A program made the position numbers and the translations under genes. Positions 18,000-26,746 of a stretch of DNA of 64,000 nt are shown in pieces; position 1 is the stretch's first letter, and the number at the start of each line of letters is the position of its first letter. Source of the stretch: Paenibacillus aquistagni (GTDB taxonomy: Bacteria > Bacillota > Bacilli > Paenibacillales > Paenibacillaceae); assembly GCF_900177815.1 (NCBI RefSeq), contig NZ_FXAZ01000007.1, forward strand, positions 186,001 through 250,000. Reading direction: 5' to 3'. The notes under the pieces are model-generated. The model was not told the DNA's origin, did not search any database, and saw only the letters and a list, made by a program, of their open reading frames with translations.

Positions 18000-18662
18000 C
18001 TATTTGCGGCCATAGTCCGCCTTAATTTCACCCCAGCGCTTCGTATCCCACTTTAACACCTTGTTGGAATACGTATTGTTTCGAAGCCACTGCTCCGCAC
18101 GATCAACAAGCGTCCATATCTCTCTTGTTGACTCATCGCGAACCAAAGTGGACGAAACCTTTTTCTCGCGAAGCCACTTCAGGGCATTGACCGAATCGCT
18201 GTAGATGGTTTTATTGCTTCCTTTCTGTTTCAAATAAGCAAGCCCGTGCACGATAGCGAGAAACTCGCCTAGATTGTTTGTCCCTTTCGCAACTGGACCA
18301 TATGAAAATAAGATGGCACCTGTCTTTGTATCCACACCCTTATATTCCACAGGACCGGGATTGCCTCTCGTCCCGACATCTACGGAGATGCTGTTGTAAT
18401 CGATCTCCTGCTCCATCGGCGGCTGGATCTTGCTCTTATAGCGAGTTCCAGAGGAGGATTTCCCCGAAGCAGAACTACTGCTTCCTTTGCCCCAATGCGC
18501 CTTCCATCCTTCCTTGTAAGCCTGCTCAGCCGCGCCTCTTGATTCAAAGGATTTGTACTTTGCATCCGTATACCCGCTGATCTGAGCCTGACAATCCGCC
18601 CATGACGTGTAGATGCCCGGCTTTCTGCCTGCCCATACCACGTAGCATTTTTGCTTCGCCAT
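18000..18662 (-). CDS. Ribonuclease H1 with N-terminal hybrid-binding domain
   Basis: RNase H1 cleaves the RNA strand of RNA-DNA hybrids. The first ~50 residues match the caulimovirus viroplasmin/HBD fold (CYVVWAGRKPGIYTSWADCQ). An S/G-rich linker (about 59-73) follows, then the RNase H domain with carboxylates D95, E133, D156 and D216 visible. Its 220 residues are normal for the HBD-containing form, and the architecture resembles B. subtilis YpeP-type or eukaryotic RNase H1 rather than RnhB/RnhC. It is monocistronic. Confidence 0.88.
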   Translation of the reverse strand: MAKQKCYVVWAGRKPGIYTSWADCQAQISGYTDAKYKSFESRGAAEQAYKEGWKAHWGKGSSSSASGKSSSGTRYKSKIQPPMEQEIDYNSISVDVGTRGNPGPVEYKGVDTKTGAILFSYGPVAKGTNNLGEFLAIVHGLAYLKQKGSNKTIYSDSVNALKWLREKKVSSTLVRDESTREIWTLVDRAEQWLRNNTYSNKVLKWDTKRWGEIKADYGRK

Positions 18663-18726
18663 GCTATTCTCCTTCCAAAATCAAAACCTATTGTATTCCT
18701 TATTCTAGCACATTCGCGCTTAGGCA

Positions 18727-18767
18727 GAAAAAGCCGATTCAAGCATAGAGCTCGAACCGGCTTTTTA
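18727..18767 (-). terminator. Terminator after the yumB-associated small gene
   Basis: AAAAAGCCGRTTC-type arms (AAAAAGCCGATTC and GAACCGGCTTTTT) around a short loop, usable on both strands. Confidence 0.75.
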
Positions 18768-18775
18768 TACATCAT

Positions 18776-19024
18776 TTAATCCTCGTCCTCATCGGCTTGC
18801 AGGGAGGCCAAGTATTCCTCTGTCATGCGATCACGCGCACGGCTTTTATCCTTTAGGCGCTCAATCGCTGGCTGGATCAGAAGATCCACCTCTTTTTGAA
18901 CGGTATAGGACAGATCATAACGGCTTTGCGATTCCAAGTAAGAACCTACTTCCATCAGGGCGTTGTAGCGATCCAATTCGTCGCGAGTCAGCAGACCGCG
19001 TACTTGAACACTGCAGTGCCTCAT
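18776..19024 (-). CDS. Small acidic hypothetical protein
   Basis: 82 residues starting three bases after the yumB-type stop codon, so it is probably cotranscribed and coupled with it. It is mostly charged and predicted helical, ending in a D/E tail, with no membrane segment and a single cysteine. The ribosome site is weak, consistent with coupling. I do not recognise a family. Its place between a type II NADH dehydrogenase and the terminator makes it a candidate partner of that enzyme, but this is inference. Confidence 0.6.
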   Translation of the reverse strand: MRHCSVQVRGLLTRDELDRYNALMEVGSYLESQSRYDLSYTVQKEVDLLIQPAIERLKDKSRARDRMTEEYLASLQADEDED

Positions 19025-19027
19025 GGC

Positions 19028-20224
19028 TTATAGGAACTTGCCCTTGCGAAGCGCAAGAGAGATGCCGCCGATGATGAACAGCCAGCGAATATCGATAATT
19101 TTCTTCAATTGAGCAGCCATGAAGCCTTTCAGCTTCTTGTTGCCGACAACGCCGATTGCTTGTCCTTTACCCAAGGAAGCAACAGTGCCTTTGTTGTGGA
19201 ATTCAAACTTCTTGAGCGGCTGCTTGCGAATGGATGCCACGATATTGTTCGCCGCCACAGGTCCTTGCTGCATCGCCATTTGCGCCGTTGGAGGGAATGG
19301 GCGATCGTTCGCAGGGTTAATCATTAGTGAGTTGTCGCCGATAATATAAATGTCATCATGACCAGGCGCTCTCAGGTACTCGTCAACCTTGACGCGTGCA
19401 CGCATATTTTCAATGCCTGCTTCTTCAATCAGCTTGCTGCCACGGACACCGCCTGTCCAGATGACAGTAGCGGATTTGATTTCTTCATCCGTTGCAAGAA
19501 GCACGCCGTCTGCCTTACATTCCTTGATCGCTGTGCCAAGCTTGAAGGTAACGCCCTTCTTCTGCAGCGTGTTCATCGCGTAATCCACAAGCTCTTGGTC
19601 GAAGCCAGGAAGCGCTGTAGGCGCTGCTTCTACATTGTAGATCTTCACCAAGGAAGGATCTACTTGATGCGTGCGGCACAGTTGTGGAATGCGATCAGAC
19701 AGTTCGCCTACAAACTCAATGCCCGTAAAGCCCGCGCCGCCGACAACGAAGGTAAGCAGCTCTTTGCGTTCAGGGTTCTTCTTGTACTCCGCGAATTGCT
19801 TCTCAATGTGCTCGCGAATAGCGCGAACAGAGTTGATGCTGCGAATGAACATCGCATGCTCATGCATGCCCGGCACGCCGAAGGTCTCCGTCTCGCCGCC
19901 AACAGCGATGATCAAGTAATCATAAGACAACGTGCCGTCTTCCAAGATCACTTTTTTCTCATCAGTACGAATTTCTTTCACGCTTGACTTCACAAAATCT
20001 ATCTTGAACTCATCAATCAGCTTAGAGATAGGCACATGTGCATTCTCAAGCGCATCTGTACCTGCAGCTGGCATGTGAAGATGTGTCGTGAAATAGTGAT
20101 AATCATGCTTGCTAACCAATGTTACGTCTGCTTCATTATAATTCAAGTCCTTTTGCAAACGCTGTGCGGTCATGATGCCGCCATAGCCTGCACCCAAAAT
20201 GACTACCTTAGGGATATTACTCAT
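19028..20224 (-). CDS. yumB: Type II NADH dehydrogenase (NDH-2)
   Basis: NDH-2 is a single-subunit flavoprotein that passes electrons from NADH to menaquinone without proton pumping. The FAD-binding motif is VILGAGYGG near the N-terminus, the second dinucleotide motif is VVGGAGFTGIEFVGEL, and the GDNS motif (IYIIGDNSLM) comes later. The C-terminal amphipathic segment ending in RWLFIIGGISLALRKGKFL fits membrane attachment. I chose the ATG at 20224 because the protein starts MSNIPKVV and has GGAGG upstream; the GTG-type start 30 bases earlier has none. The length of 398 residues matches B. subtilis YumB/Ndh. A candidate Rex operator lies about 60 bases upstream. Confidence 0.9.
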   Translation of the reverse strand: MSNIPKVVILGAGYGGIMTAQRLQKDLNYNEADVTLVSKHDYHYFTTHLHMPAAGTDALENAHVPISKLIDEFKIDFVKSSVKEIRTDEKKVILEDGTLSYDYLIIAVGGETETFGVPGMHEHAMFIRSINSVRAIREHIEKQFAEYKKNPERKELLTFVVGGAGFTGIEFVGELSDRIPQLCRTHQVDPSLVKIYNVEAAPTALPGFDQELVDYAMNTLQKKGVTFKLGTAIKECKADGVLLATDEEIKSATVIWTGGVRGSKLIEEAGIENMRARVKVDEYLRAPGHDDIYIIGDNSLMINPANDRPFPPTAQMAMQQGPVAANNIVASIRKQPLKKFEFHNKGTVASLGKGQAIGVVGNKKLKGFMAAQLKKIIDIRWLFIIGGISLALRKGKFL

Positions 20225-20548
20225 CGCCTTAACGCCTCCCAGTTTTCGTTCCATTCATTGTATAATCCTTCACGCAGCCCATGTGTGTGAAAATCGCCAC
20301 AACAATGGATATGCGTGTATTGAAAGGTAATTGGATGATTAGACCGCTTAGCTTGAGCAGTAATAAACATCACATACAAGCTGCGTCCATATCGTTACAA
20401 TATAGTCTGCACAAGTAGAGCAATTGCGACTTAATGAGACAATTGCTTCTAGTAATCCAAATGCAATAATAGCTATTTTTCAACTAAATTACAAGAGTAA
20501 TTTTGGTTTGCGTTACGATGAAAGCGATTTATAATGTTAACTATTTCC
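20225..20548. other. Intergenic leader region of the NDH-2 gene
   Basis: Apart from the Rex-like site this 324-base stretch is AT-rich and holds no convincing ORF. No strong -35/-10 pair is evident on the minus strand. Confidence 0.5.
20285..20302. promoter_or_regulatory. Candidate Rex operator before the NDH-2 gene
   Basis: Minus strand TTGTGGCGATTTTCACAC has the TTGTG-N8-CACA half-sites and spacing of the Rex consensus TTGTGAAATATTTCACAA (12 of 18 bases identical). Rex is the NADH/NAD-responsive repressor known to control ndh in B. subtilis. Only the half-sites support the call. Confidence 0.45.
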
Positions 20549-21448
20549 TCAACTCTTGTGCGGATTGACAGTAGACATCGCCACATGAAGCAGCTGTTCC
20601 CACGCCATCGTGGAGACGGCTCCTTTGCGTGTGACGATACTCAGCGGACGAACAAATTTCTCGCCAATGACATGCAGCGCGCGGAGTTCACCGCTCTCAA
20701 GCTCGCGTGACACAACATGCTTGGACAAGATCGCAACCCCAAGTCCTGCTCTTACCGCCTCCTTTACACCTTGGTTGCTGCCGAATTCGAAGCTCCGCTC
20801 CATTGCCAAATCATGCTGTTTAATGAATTGGTCGGTGTAGGATCTGGTTCCTGATCCAGGCTCCCTTACGATCCACGTCTCATGGCTCAATTGGTCCAGC
20901 TGCACATTGCTGTATATCGCAAGCGGATGATTCACTCCCGCGACCAGCACGAGATCATCCTCAGCAAACCGCTTCACCTGCATATCCTGTCTGCGGACTC
21001 CCCCTTCTACGAAGCCTCCATCCAGCAGATGGTCATACACATCTTGAACGATATCCATCGTATTCTTAATACTTACCCGAATTTGCACATTTGGGAACAT
21101 CTCACTAAACGAACGAATCCAATGAGGCAGCATGTATTCGCCAATCGTAAAGCTTGCCCCGATCGTCAATTCCCCGGTTACTTCCGTGCTCAGCCTTTGC
21201 ACATCCTGCAGCGCCTGCTCCATGCTCTTCACACAATCACGCGCATGCTTAAGCACAATGTGTCCGGCTGGAGTTAGTTCAACCCGCTTCGGTGAACGCT
21301 CGAATAAAGGGACCTTGACTTGCTCTTCAAGCTGTCGGATTCGCATGCTGACCGTGGGCTGCGTCAAATGCAGAATCTCGGCGGCCCGGGAAAAGTGCCG
21401 CTGCTCGGCAACCGTAATAAATAATTTCAACAACTCCAAATCCATCAT
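20549..21448 (-). CDS. LysR-family transcriptional regulator (CysL-like)
   Basis: About 300 residues. The N-terminal winged helix reads LELLKLFITVAEQRHFSRAA with the recognition segment TQPTVSMRIRQLE, and a two-lobed periplasmic-binding-type effector domain follows (about 90-295). I chose the ATG at 21448 (AAAGAGGG upstream); the ATG directly after it is equally possible. It is divergent from a YeiH-family transporter gene, the classic LysR arrangement, so it probably controls that gene and itself. Similar regulators next to yeiH respond to sulfur compounds; the effector here is unknown. Confidence 0.9.
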   Translation of the reverse strand: MMDLELLKLFITVAEQRHFSRAAEILHLTQPTVSMRIRQLEEQVKVPLFERSPKRVELTPAGHIVLKHARDCVKSMEQALQDVQRLSTEVTGELTIGASFTIGEYMLPHWIRSFSEMFPNVQIRVSIKNTMDIVQDVYDHLLDGGFVEGGVRRQDMQVKRFAEDDLVLVAGVNHPLAIYSNVQLDQLSHETWIVREPGSGTRSYTDQFIKQHDLAMERSFEFGSNQGVKEAVRAGLGVAILSKHVVSRELESGELRALHVIGEKFVRPLSIVTRKGAVSTMAWEQLLHVAMSTVNPHKS

Positions 21449-21710
21449 AGCGCTAACCCTCTTTTCCAAAATATTTCGTGTTCAACTTGTTCGTCATTAT
21501 CTAAAATTTGAATATATAAATAGAAGAACAAAAATGATCCTTTTATAAAGGAACGACACAAGGGGCTGCCCTTCAATGATCCTTACCTCGTTCTATCATA
21601 GATGATTTTGATGATTAAGTTAATAAATATCGATTTCCATTTATGATAAATCAAGCGTATGGTGGTATTAACAACAACTACGCTTAACATTCATCAAGGA
21701 GAGATGATTC
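21449..21710. promoter_or_regulatory. Divergent LysR / YeiH control region
   Basis: An AT-rich 262-base region between the divergent genes. It contains several T-N11-A-type half-sites and partly palindromic stretches such as GATTTTGATGATTAAGTTAA, as expected for LysR binding. No single operator stands out. Confidence 0.4.
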
Positions 21711-22730
21711 ATGCGAAATGGAAAGCTGTACGGAATCGGGCTTGCCCTGATTCTGTCTCTCATTGCAAAGCTTATCGGGAGCCTCCCCTACTTGCAAATT
21801 CTTGGGCCGTTAGTTATCGCTATCCTTCTAGGAATTGCGGTCCGTCATTGGTTTTCAGTGCCAGCGTCAGCGGATGCCGGCATTCAATTCTCAGCTCAGA
21901 AGCTGCTTCGGCTGGGCATCATCTTAATGGGCTTGAGGTTGAACTGGCAGGATCTCATTCAAGCCGGTCCAAAAGTGATTGGACTTGCAGCCGTCTGTCT
22001 TCTCTTCGGCATTGCCATTGTATATGCCCTCTCAAGAGCACTTGGCATTGATCGCGACATGGCCATTCTTGTCTCCTGCGGAACAGGAATCTGTGGAGCT
22101 GCAGCCGTCGTTGCTGTCGCTCCTCAGGTTGAAGCCAATCGCGCCAAGACAGGCACCGCGGTTGCTGTCGTGTGTGTGATGGGGACGATCATGACGTTAG
22201 TATACGCTTTTGTTCTGCCCATGCTCGCTTTGTCTGAGACGCAGTACGGTGAATTGGTGGGAGCGACCCTGCATGAGGTTGCACACGTCGTTGCAGCTTC
22301 AGATGGGCTGAGTACGGATGCGGTCAATCTCGCCATCATGGTGAAGCTAGCACGCGTGGCGATGCTCGCTCCAGTTGCGCTGATGCTAGGCTTCCTCACT
22401 TCAAGAAAACGCCAGCGTTCGTCTGATGTCTATGCCGCGGCCGCTAGCGAGATCTCAGTATCGTGGACAGCCAAGCTCAAGGCGCTGCCAATCCCTTGGT
22501 TTGTTGTCGGCTTCCTGCTGGCAGCTACCGTCCGCAGCATGGGGTGGGTATCTGCCAGTGCGGCTTCAACCCTTGTAGACATCGCCTATATTCTGCTTGG
22601 CATGGGGATGGCAGGGCTTGGACTGAACATGCGCATTGCGGATATTAAGCTGCATGGCACCAAAGCCTTTATTGCCTGCCTTGTCGGATCACTGCTATTG
22701 TCAGGACTCGGCATGTGGCTTGTAATGTGA
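21711..22730 (+). CDS. YeiH-family (UPF0324) putative sulfate exporter
   Basis: 339 residues, about ten membrane helices. The conserved segment CGTGICGAAAVVAVAPQVEA and the HEVAHVVAAS motif identify the UPF0324/YeiH family, often annotated as putative sulfate or sulfite exporters without firm evidence. The start follows AAGGAGAGATGATTC. It is divergent from a LysR regulator, suggesting induction by a small ligand. Length is normal. Confidence 0.9.
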   Translation: MRNGKLYGIGLALILSLIAKLIGSLPYLQILGPLVIAILLGIAVRHWFSVPASADAGIQFSAQKLLRLGIILMGLRLNWQDLIQAGPKVIGLAAVCLLFGIAIVYALSRALGIDRDMAILVSCGTGICGAAAVVAVAPQVEANRAKTGTAVAVVCVMGTIMTLVYAFVLPMLALSETQYGELVGATLHEVAHVVAASDGLSTDAVNLAIMVKLARVAMLAPVALMLGFLTSRKRQRSSDVYAAAASEISVSWTAKLKALPIPWFVVGFLLAATVRSMGWVSASAASTLVDIAYILLGMGMAGLGLNMRIADIKLHGTKAFIACLVGSLLLSGLGMWLVM

Positions 22731-22889
22731 ATATTTAGTGAAACACTCTGAAAATTCGACATTTTTCGAGCGCACTCATGAAAGAAGTTGTAACTCATAG
22801 AGTTTTCAATCCTGACCCGAAGGTTTATAATGAGACTTGTGCAATGCTATGAAATTAGTCACATCACCATTTGGAGGTGCTCGGATTAG

Positions 22890-23891
22890 ATGACAACTTC
22901 GGCCACACAGCAACAACCTGTTGATATACTCATCATTGGCGGCGGCCCAGCCGGAATGTTTGCAGCCTTCTATGGAGGTATGCGTCAGGCTTCCGTTCGT
23001 CTGATTGAAAGTATGCCTCAACTTGGCGGACAATTAGCTGCCCTTTACCCAGAGAAATACATCTATGACGTTGCTGGCTTCCCAAAAGTTACCGCACAAG
23101 AACTGGTAAACAACTTGAAGCAGCAAATGGATCATTTTAACCCTGATATTCAGCTTGAGCAAAAAGTTCAAAGCGTGAAGAAGCTCGATGAGCGCTTGTT
23201 TGAAGTGACGACGGATAAGGATGTGCATTATGCGAAGGCCGTTATTATTACGGCTGGCGTCGGCGCATTTGAACCCCGCCGTTTGGAACTTCCTGAGGCA
23301 GCGTCGTTCGAGAAGAGCAACCTGCACTACTTCGTTAACGATTTGAACAAATTTGCCGGCCAGCATGTCTTGATCAGCGGCGGGGGAGACTCTGCAGTGG
23401 ATTGGGCGCTCATGCTTGAGCCGATTGCGGCATCCGTTACACTCGTTCATCGACGCGACAAATTCCGTGCCCATGAGCACAGTGTGGAGCAGCTGATGAA
23501 TTCGAAGGTTAACATCGTTACCCCTACAGAGATTACCGAGCTTCACGGCACAGACCGCATCGAGAAGGTAACGCTTCAACATGTGAAGACAAAAGAAGCG
23601 ACAGAAGTTCAAGTAGATGCTGTTATCGTCAACTTCGGATTCGTATCCTCTCTTGGGCCGATTGCCGAATGGGGGCTCAATATCGAATCTGGCTCCATTG
23701 TCGTAGATTCAAGAATGGAGACGAATATTTCCGGCATCTTCGCAGCTGGAGACATCACAACATATCCAGGGAAGCTGAAGCTGATTGCGGTTGGATTTGG
23801 CGAAGCGCCGACTGCCATTAACAACGCTAAAGTATATATTGATCCTACGGCTAAGCTGTCGCCTGGACACAGCAGCAACATGAAGATGTAA
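22890..23891 (+). CDS. yumC: Ferredoxin/flavodoxin-NADP+ oxidoreductase (thioredoxin reductase-like)
   Basis: 333 residues, start after GGAGGTGC. The FAD motif is [19 protein letters not shown] and the NADPH-binding motif is [16 protein letters not shown], with a C-terminal FAD segment [14 protein letters not shown]. The domain order is that of thioredoxin reductase but the CxxC disulfide is absent, which is the mark of YumC-type ferredoxin-NADP reductases. It supplies reduced ferredoxin or flavodoxin. Length matches B. subtilis YumC. Confidence 0.93.
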   Translation: MTTSATQQQPVDILIIGGGPAGMFAAFYGGMRQASVRLIESMPQLGGQLAALYPEKYIYDVAGFPKVTAQELVNNLKQQMDHFNPDIQLEQKVQSVKKLDERLFEVTTDKDVHYAKAVIITAGVGAFEPRRLELPEAASFEKSNLHYFVNDLNKFAGQHVLISGGGDSAVDWALMLEPIAASVTLVHRRDKFRAHEHSVEQLMNSKVNIVTPTEITELHGTDRIEKVTLQHVKTKEATEVQVDAVIVNFGFVSSLGPIAEWGLNIESGSIVVDSRMETNISGIFAAGDITTYPGKLKLIAVGFGEAPTAINNAKVYIDPTAKLSPGHSSNMKM

Positions 23892-23928
23892 GCTCTCGTC
23901 TTGGTATAATCACATATAAAAGGAAAGA

Positions 23929-23977
23929 AAGGGTATCCTACTCCATATCATCTGTGTACTGGAGGTTGGATACCCTT
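23929..23977 (+). repeat. Hairpin covering the ribosome site and start of the zinc-ribbon gene
   Basis: AAGGGTATCC (23929-23938) and GGATACCCTT (23968-23977) are perfect complements, with CTCC/GGAG pairing inside. The right side contains GGAGG and most of the TTG start. It may also be the terminator of yumC, since TTGTTTCATGTTT follows, but that T-run is poor. Confidence 0.6.
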
Positions 23978-24245
23978 GTTTCATGTTTGTCCACTTTGTA
24001 ACGGCCTCATCAGCCCAGACTTTCACTGTCCGAACTGCTTGAACCCAAGCCGCGATCGTGGCAAACGGGAAGATTATGTTGGACCTTATGCTCCTTATCA
24101 AGAAGAAGTTCGGATTGCAGCAGAGGGAGATGCCTCATACGAATTATACGGTTCTAATTCAGACTCGTGTGTGCATATCCTATACTGTGAACATTGTCAT
24201 ACGATGACGTACATTGACGCACTTCACCTAGACATCGAATCATAA
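23976..24245 (+). CDS. Small zinc-ribbon-like protein
   Basis: 89 residues, TTG start with GGAGG ten bases upstream. Two cysteine knuckles are visible: C5-P-L-C8 and C18-P-N-C21, then C71-E-H-C74 with H76 and C65 near the C-terminus. That is enough for one or two zinc sites. The middle is acidic and polar. I do not recognise a family and no function is assigned. The start region is buried in a strong hairpin (see findings), so expression may be conditional, or the true start may differ. Confidence 0.6.
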   Translation: MFHVCPLCNGLISPDFHCPNCLNPSRDRGKREDYVGPYAPYQEEVRIAAEGDASYELYGSNSDSCVHILYCEHCHTMTYIDALHLDIES

Positions 24246-24270
24246 AGTCTCGTGGTAGATTCTATATCTG

Positions 24271-24420
24271 TTAGTGAACTACCTGTACAAGCCGGATGGT
24301 TGGATGCAGGCCGCGTCTTTGAATTTCTGCAAGGAGCAGCGCGATAAATTCCTCATCCAAGTTCAGCTGTACAGCCTGATAATAGGAATCGACCAATAAC
24401 TCATCAGACAGCAATGCCAT
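24271..24420 (-). CDS. sda: Sporulation checkpoint inhibitor Sda
   Basis: About 49 residues from the ATG at 24420: MALLSDELLVDSYYQAVQLN and so on. The LSDELLxxSYxxAxxxNL...FIxLLxxEIxRR pattern matches Sda, the helical-hairpin protein that binds KinA-type histidine kinases and blocks Spo0A activation when replication is disturbed. I used the internal ATG because it matches the known start and has AAAGG upstream; a longer frame starts 42 bases earlier. Several DnaA boxes lie upstream, as in B. subtilis where DnaA drives sda. Confidence 0.9.
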   Translation of the reverse strand: MALLSDELLVDSYYQAVQLNLDEEFIALLLAEIQRRGLHPTIRLVQVVH

Positions 24421-24495
24421 ATCACTCACAACCTTTCCTATTATTTCTTGCAGAAACATCATAGCATGACCAAAAATCCAAGAACAAGCGTTCTG

Positions 24496-24595
24496 TTATC
24501 CACAGGAACATGTGGAAAAATTGTGCATAATTTGTTAACAACTGTCGATATCCTATCTTTACCGTGGGTTAATAATGTGGATAGCCTTATCCACA
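24496..24595. promoter_or_regulatory. DnaA-box cluster upstream of sda
   Basis: Exact TTATCCACA at 24496-24504 and 24587-24595. Single-mismatch boxes on the other strand: TTTTCCACA (24511-24519), TTATGCACA (24522-24530) and CTATCCACA (24576-24584). Five boxes in 100 bases, 76-175 bases before the sda start. Confidence 0.85.
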
Positions 24596-24733
24596 GCCTG
24601 TGATCCATCTGGAATAATAAGTAACTTTAATTGCAATGCCTAACTTAACAAATAAAATCTATCATTTGTGATGTATTTAGAAGATGAATAAGAGATTGCT
24701 AGAACGCTTGCTGGCCTGCTGAGCTGGACAGGC

Positions 24734-25396
24734 TTATTGCGGTCTTGTGTTTACTTCAAAGATCCACATTCTGCCGCTGCGGTCAATGCCATAATCAAAG
24801 CCCAATTGCCCAATCCCAGGATATTTGGATTCTAGGATCGAGGTGCAGATTCGAGTTACCCGGCGCATCTCAGCTTTCTTCGAGCGCACAGAGCGTCCAG
24901 ATATGGAGCGTCTGATTCCTTCCCCTGCAGTAACCATATACCCACCTTTGCATAGGTTTGTAACAAACAGACCTCTTTTTGCGACTCGACCGACCAAAGA
25001 TCGAAAGACCCACTTCCCTCTCGTTTTAACGACTTTTACACGATAATCGATTGGTCGGCCGCCTACTGTTGCAAGTCGAACACCTCTTTGGATCAGGTAT
25101 GAGCGCTTGCGCTTGGCTTGGGACAATGACTTGTAGAGCCCATCAAAGCTTTGAAAAGACCGCGTCTTGGCCATATACGTATAACGATAGGTGCCGTCTT
25201 CTTTCGTAACCTTGATGACGCCCGCCCCGCCCCCTCCTACGACAGGCTTAATGACGACGAAACCGTATTTATTTAGCATCTGATGAAGATTCGAGCTGTT
25301 ATACATCCGTGTGGCAGGCACATAGGATGCGACGCGTGGGTCTGACAAGAGCGCTTCTGTCTTCAGCCATTTGCTGGCCAGCTGTCTTCCTTCCAT
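24734..25396 (-). CDS. YheC/YheD-type ATP-grasp protein, short form
   Basis: 220 residues with an ATP-grasp core: KPVVGGGGAGVIKV (nucleotide-binding loop, about 51-64), DYRVKVVKTRGKW, and the closing FDYGIDRSGRMWIFEVNTRP with the metal-binding E and N. This is the YheC/YheD family, linked in Bacillales to the spore coat. The protein has only the ATP-grasp part, about half the length of B. subtilis YheC or YheD, so it is either a family short form or a truncated copy. The ribosome site AAAGGGG is well placed. Confidence 0.8.
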   Translation of the reverse strand: MEGRQLASKWLKTEALLSDPRVASYVPATRMYNSSNLHQMLNKYGFVVIKPVVGGGGAGVIKVTKEDGTYRYTYMAKTRSFQSFDGLYKSLSQAKRKRSYLIQRGVRLATVGGRPIDYRVKVVKTRGKWVFRSLVGRVAKRGLFVTNLCKGGYMVTAGEGIRRSISGRSVRSKKAEMRRVTRICTSILESKYPGIGQLGFDYGIDRSGRMWIFEVNTRPQ

Positions 25397-25664
25397 GCGA
25401 ATATCCCCTTTCAGCGTTATACTTATACATACTCATCTTCCTTCTTCTATTCTTGTATGATTGTCCACGGCGAACGCCTTTATTTTGATAGAAACCGCAA
25501 TCCTTGCAATAGCTTGCTAGACTAATAGCGTGCAGCCCACAATATCTAATAGTTGGCAGCGTCATGAAATAGCCAAGATTCAAGCTTGTCATTACCAAGT
25601 AATGGATGGTATGTTAGTACCAAATGAGGATAAGGAAGTTCGGCTTCACTTGGGGGGAAAGCAT

Positions 25665-25871
25665 ATGCTAAGCGCTTCCGTAATGGAGGTATTGTATTGG
25701 ATTGCCATTGTGAGCATGGCTGTCGTGCTCGTACTCATTAATGCAGGGATCTTTGCGATCAGCATTCGCTTTTTGAAGCAGCGCAAGCTTCCGCTCGGCA
25801 TCGGTGCCTTTTTGTTTTCATTATTTTGCTTTTATTTGATCAGCCTGATGTTCAAGCAGACCTTTTTATAA
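25665..25871 (+). CDS. Small two-helix membrane protein
   Basis: 68 residues from the ATG at 25665, which has GGGGGG about six bases upstream; the longer frame starting at 25530 lacks a ribosome site. Two hydrophobic segments (about 9-32 and 43-62) are joined by a basic loop (FLKQRKLP). I do not recognise a family. It is monocistronic between the YheC-type gene and the iscA-type gene, which face the other way. Confidence 0.6.
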   Translation: MLSASVMEVLYWIAIVSMAVVLVLINAGIFAISIRFLKQRKLPLGIGAFLFSLFCFYLISLMFKQTFL

Positions 25872-26017
25872 GCTAAGCAGCCGGCGCAATGCTGACCGAT
25901 TGAGCAACTATGCCATATAGGCCATTCTGCCGCATTCGAATTTAGAAGAATACAAGCAAGAGATGCCCTCTTGCGAGCAAGGATTTCTTTTGCTTGAGCA
26001 CAGCCTCAACACAAAAC

Positions 26018-26054
26018 AAGCCCCCTAATCCAACTAAGGATCAGGGGGCTTCAT
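26018..26054 (-). terminator. Terminator of the iscA-type gene
   Basis: Minus-strand AAGCCCCCTGATCC/GGATTAGGGGGCTT stem followed by GTTTTGTG. Confidence 0.75.
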
Positions 26055-26100
26055 CACGCATTATTCATGTATTTTCGCATCAACACGCAGTTTCAATCCA

Positions 26101-26460
26101 TTAATCGTCGCATTTCTCCGCTTTGCCCGCAGCTGTCGCTGTACGGAAGGAAGATCCGCAGCCGCATGTCGCAATGGCGTTCGGATTCTCGATGGTGAAT
26201 CCACCCGACATTCCGGACTCCTTGTAGTCAATCTCAAGACCTGCCAGATGCGGGATGCTCTCCTTGTCGACAACAACCTTCATGCCATGGCTCTCGAGAT
26301 GCACGTCTTCACTGGTCTCTTCATCATCAAAGCCCATGCCGTATGAGTAGCCGCTGCAGCCTCCAGGACGCACACCAAGACGCAAGAACATGTTCTGATT
26401 CTCTTCTTGCTCGAGCATTTCCTTAATCTTCTGTGCAGCCAAATCGCTGATTGTGATCAT
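26101..26460 (-). CDS. yutM: A-type Fe-S cluster carrier (IscA/ErpA/HesB family)
   Basis: 119 residues from the ATG at 26460, which has AAGGAGGG eight bases upstream. The three cluster-ligand cysteines are present: C35 in GGCSGYSYGMG and C99/C101 in CGCGSSF. It delivers Fe-S clusters to apoproteins. Its B. subtilis counterpart is probably YutM, which lies near yutI and yutJ, homologues of which are a few kb away here. Confidence 0.9.
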   Translation of the reverse strand: MITISDLAAQKIKEMLEQEENQNMFLRLGVRPGGCSGYSYGMGFDDEETSEDVHLESHGMKVVVDKESIPHLAGLEIDYKESGMSGGFTIENPNAIATCGCGSSFRTATAAGKAEKCDD

Positions 26461-26746
26461 CTTAACATCCCTCCTTCTATTTCTAAGTATAACCATCCTG
26501 CGAATTCCACACAAGAGAGCATCTATTATGGAAAATGATGCCGATTGTCTTCCCTGGATGTATTGCCCGTTATTAGAGGCAGGAGTATAATGAATGTGTT
26601 GTACATGTGATTGGTTTCACTGTATTTTTTGAAAAGAGCGTTATCGTACTTTTTTGACATCCATTCTCTGCCTGCCCGGTAGAGTATTTCTTTTGAACGT
26701 CAGCAGAATAGAGTTCGATACAATTCGCGCTAGGAGGTACTACTTA

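Noticed and set aside
19358-19987. 209-residue ORF antisense to the NDH-2 gene
   Set aside because: Shadow of a conserved dehydrogenase; its cysteine and histidine content mirrors the codons of the true gene.
23034-23612. 192-residue ORF antisense to yumC
   Set aside because: Fully inside a conserved flavoprotein gene with intact FAD and NADPH motifs on the other strand.
24496-24595. Replication origin reading of the DnaA boxes
   Set aside because: No dnaA, dnaN or recF next to it and no clear AT-rich unwinding element; the sda promoter explains the boxes.
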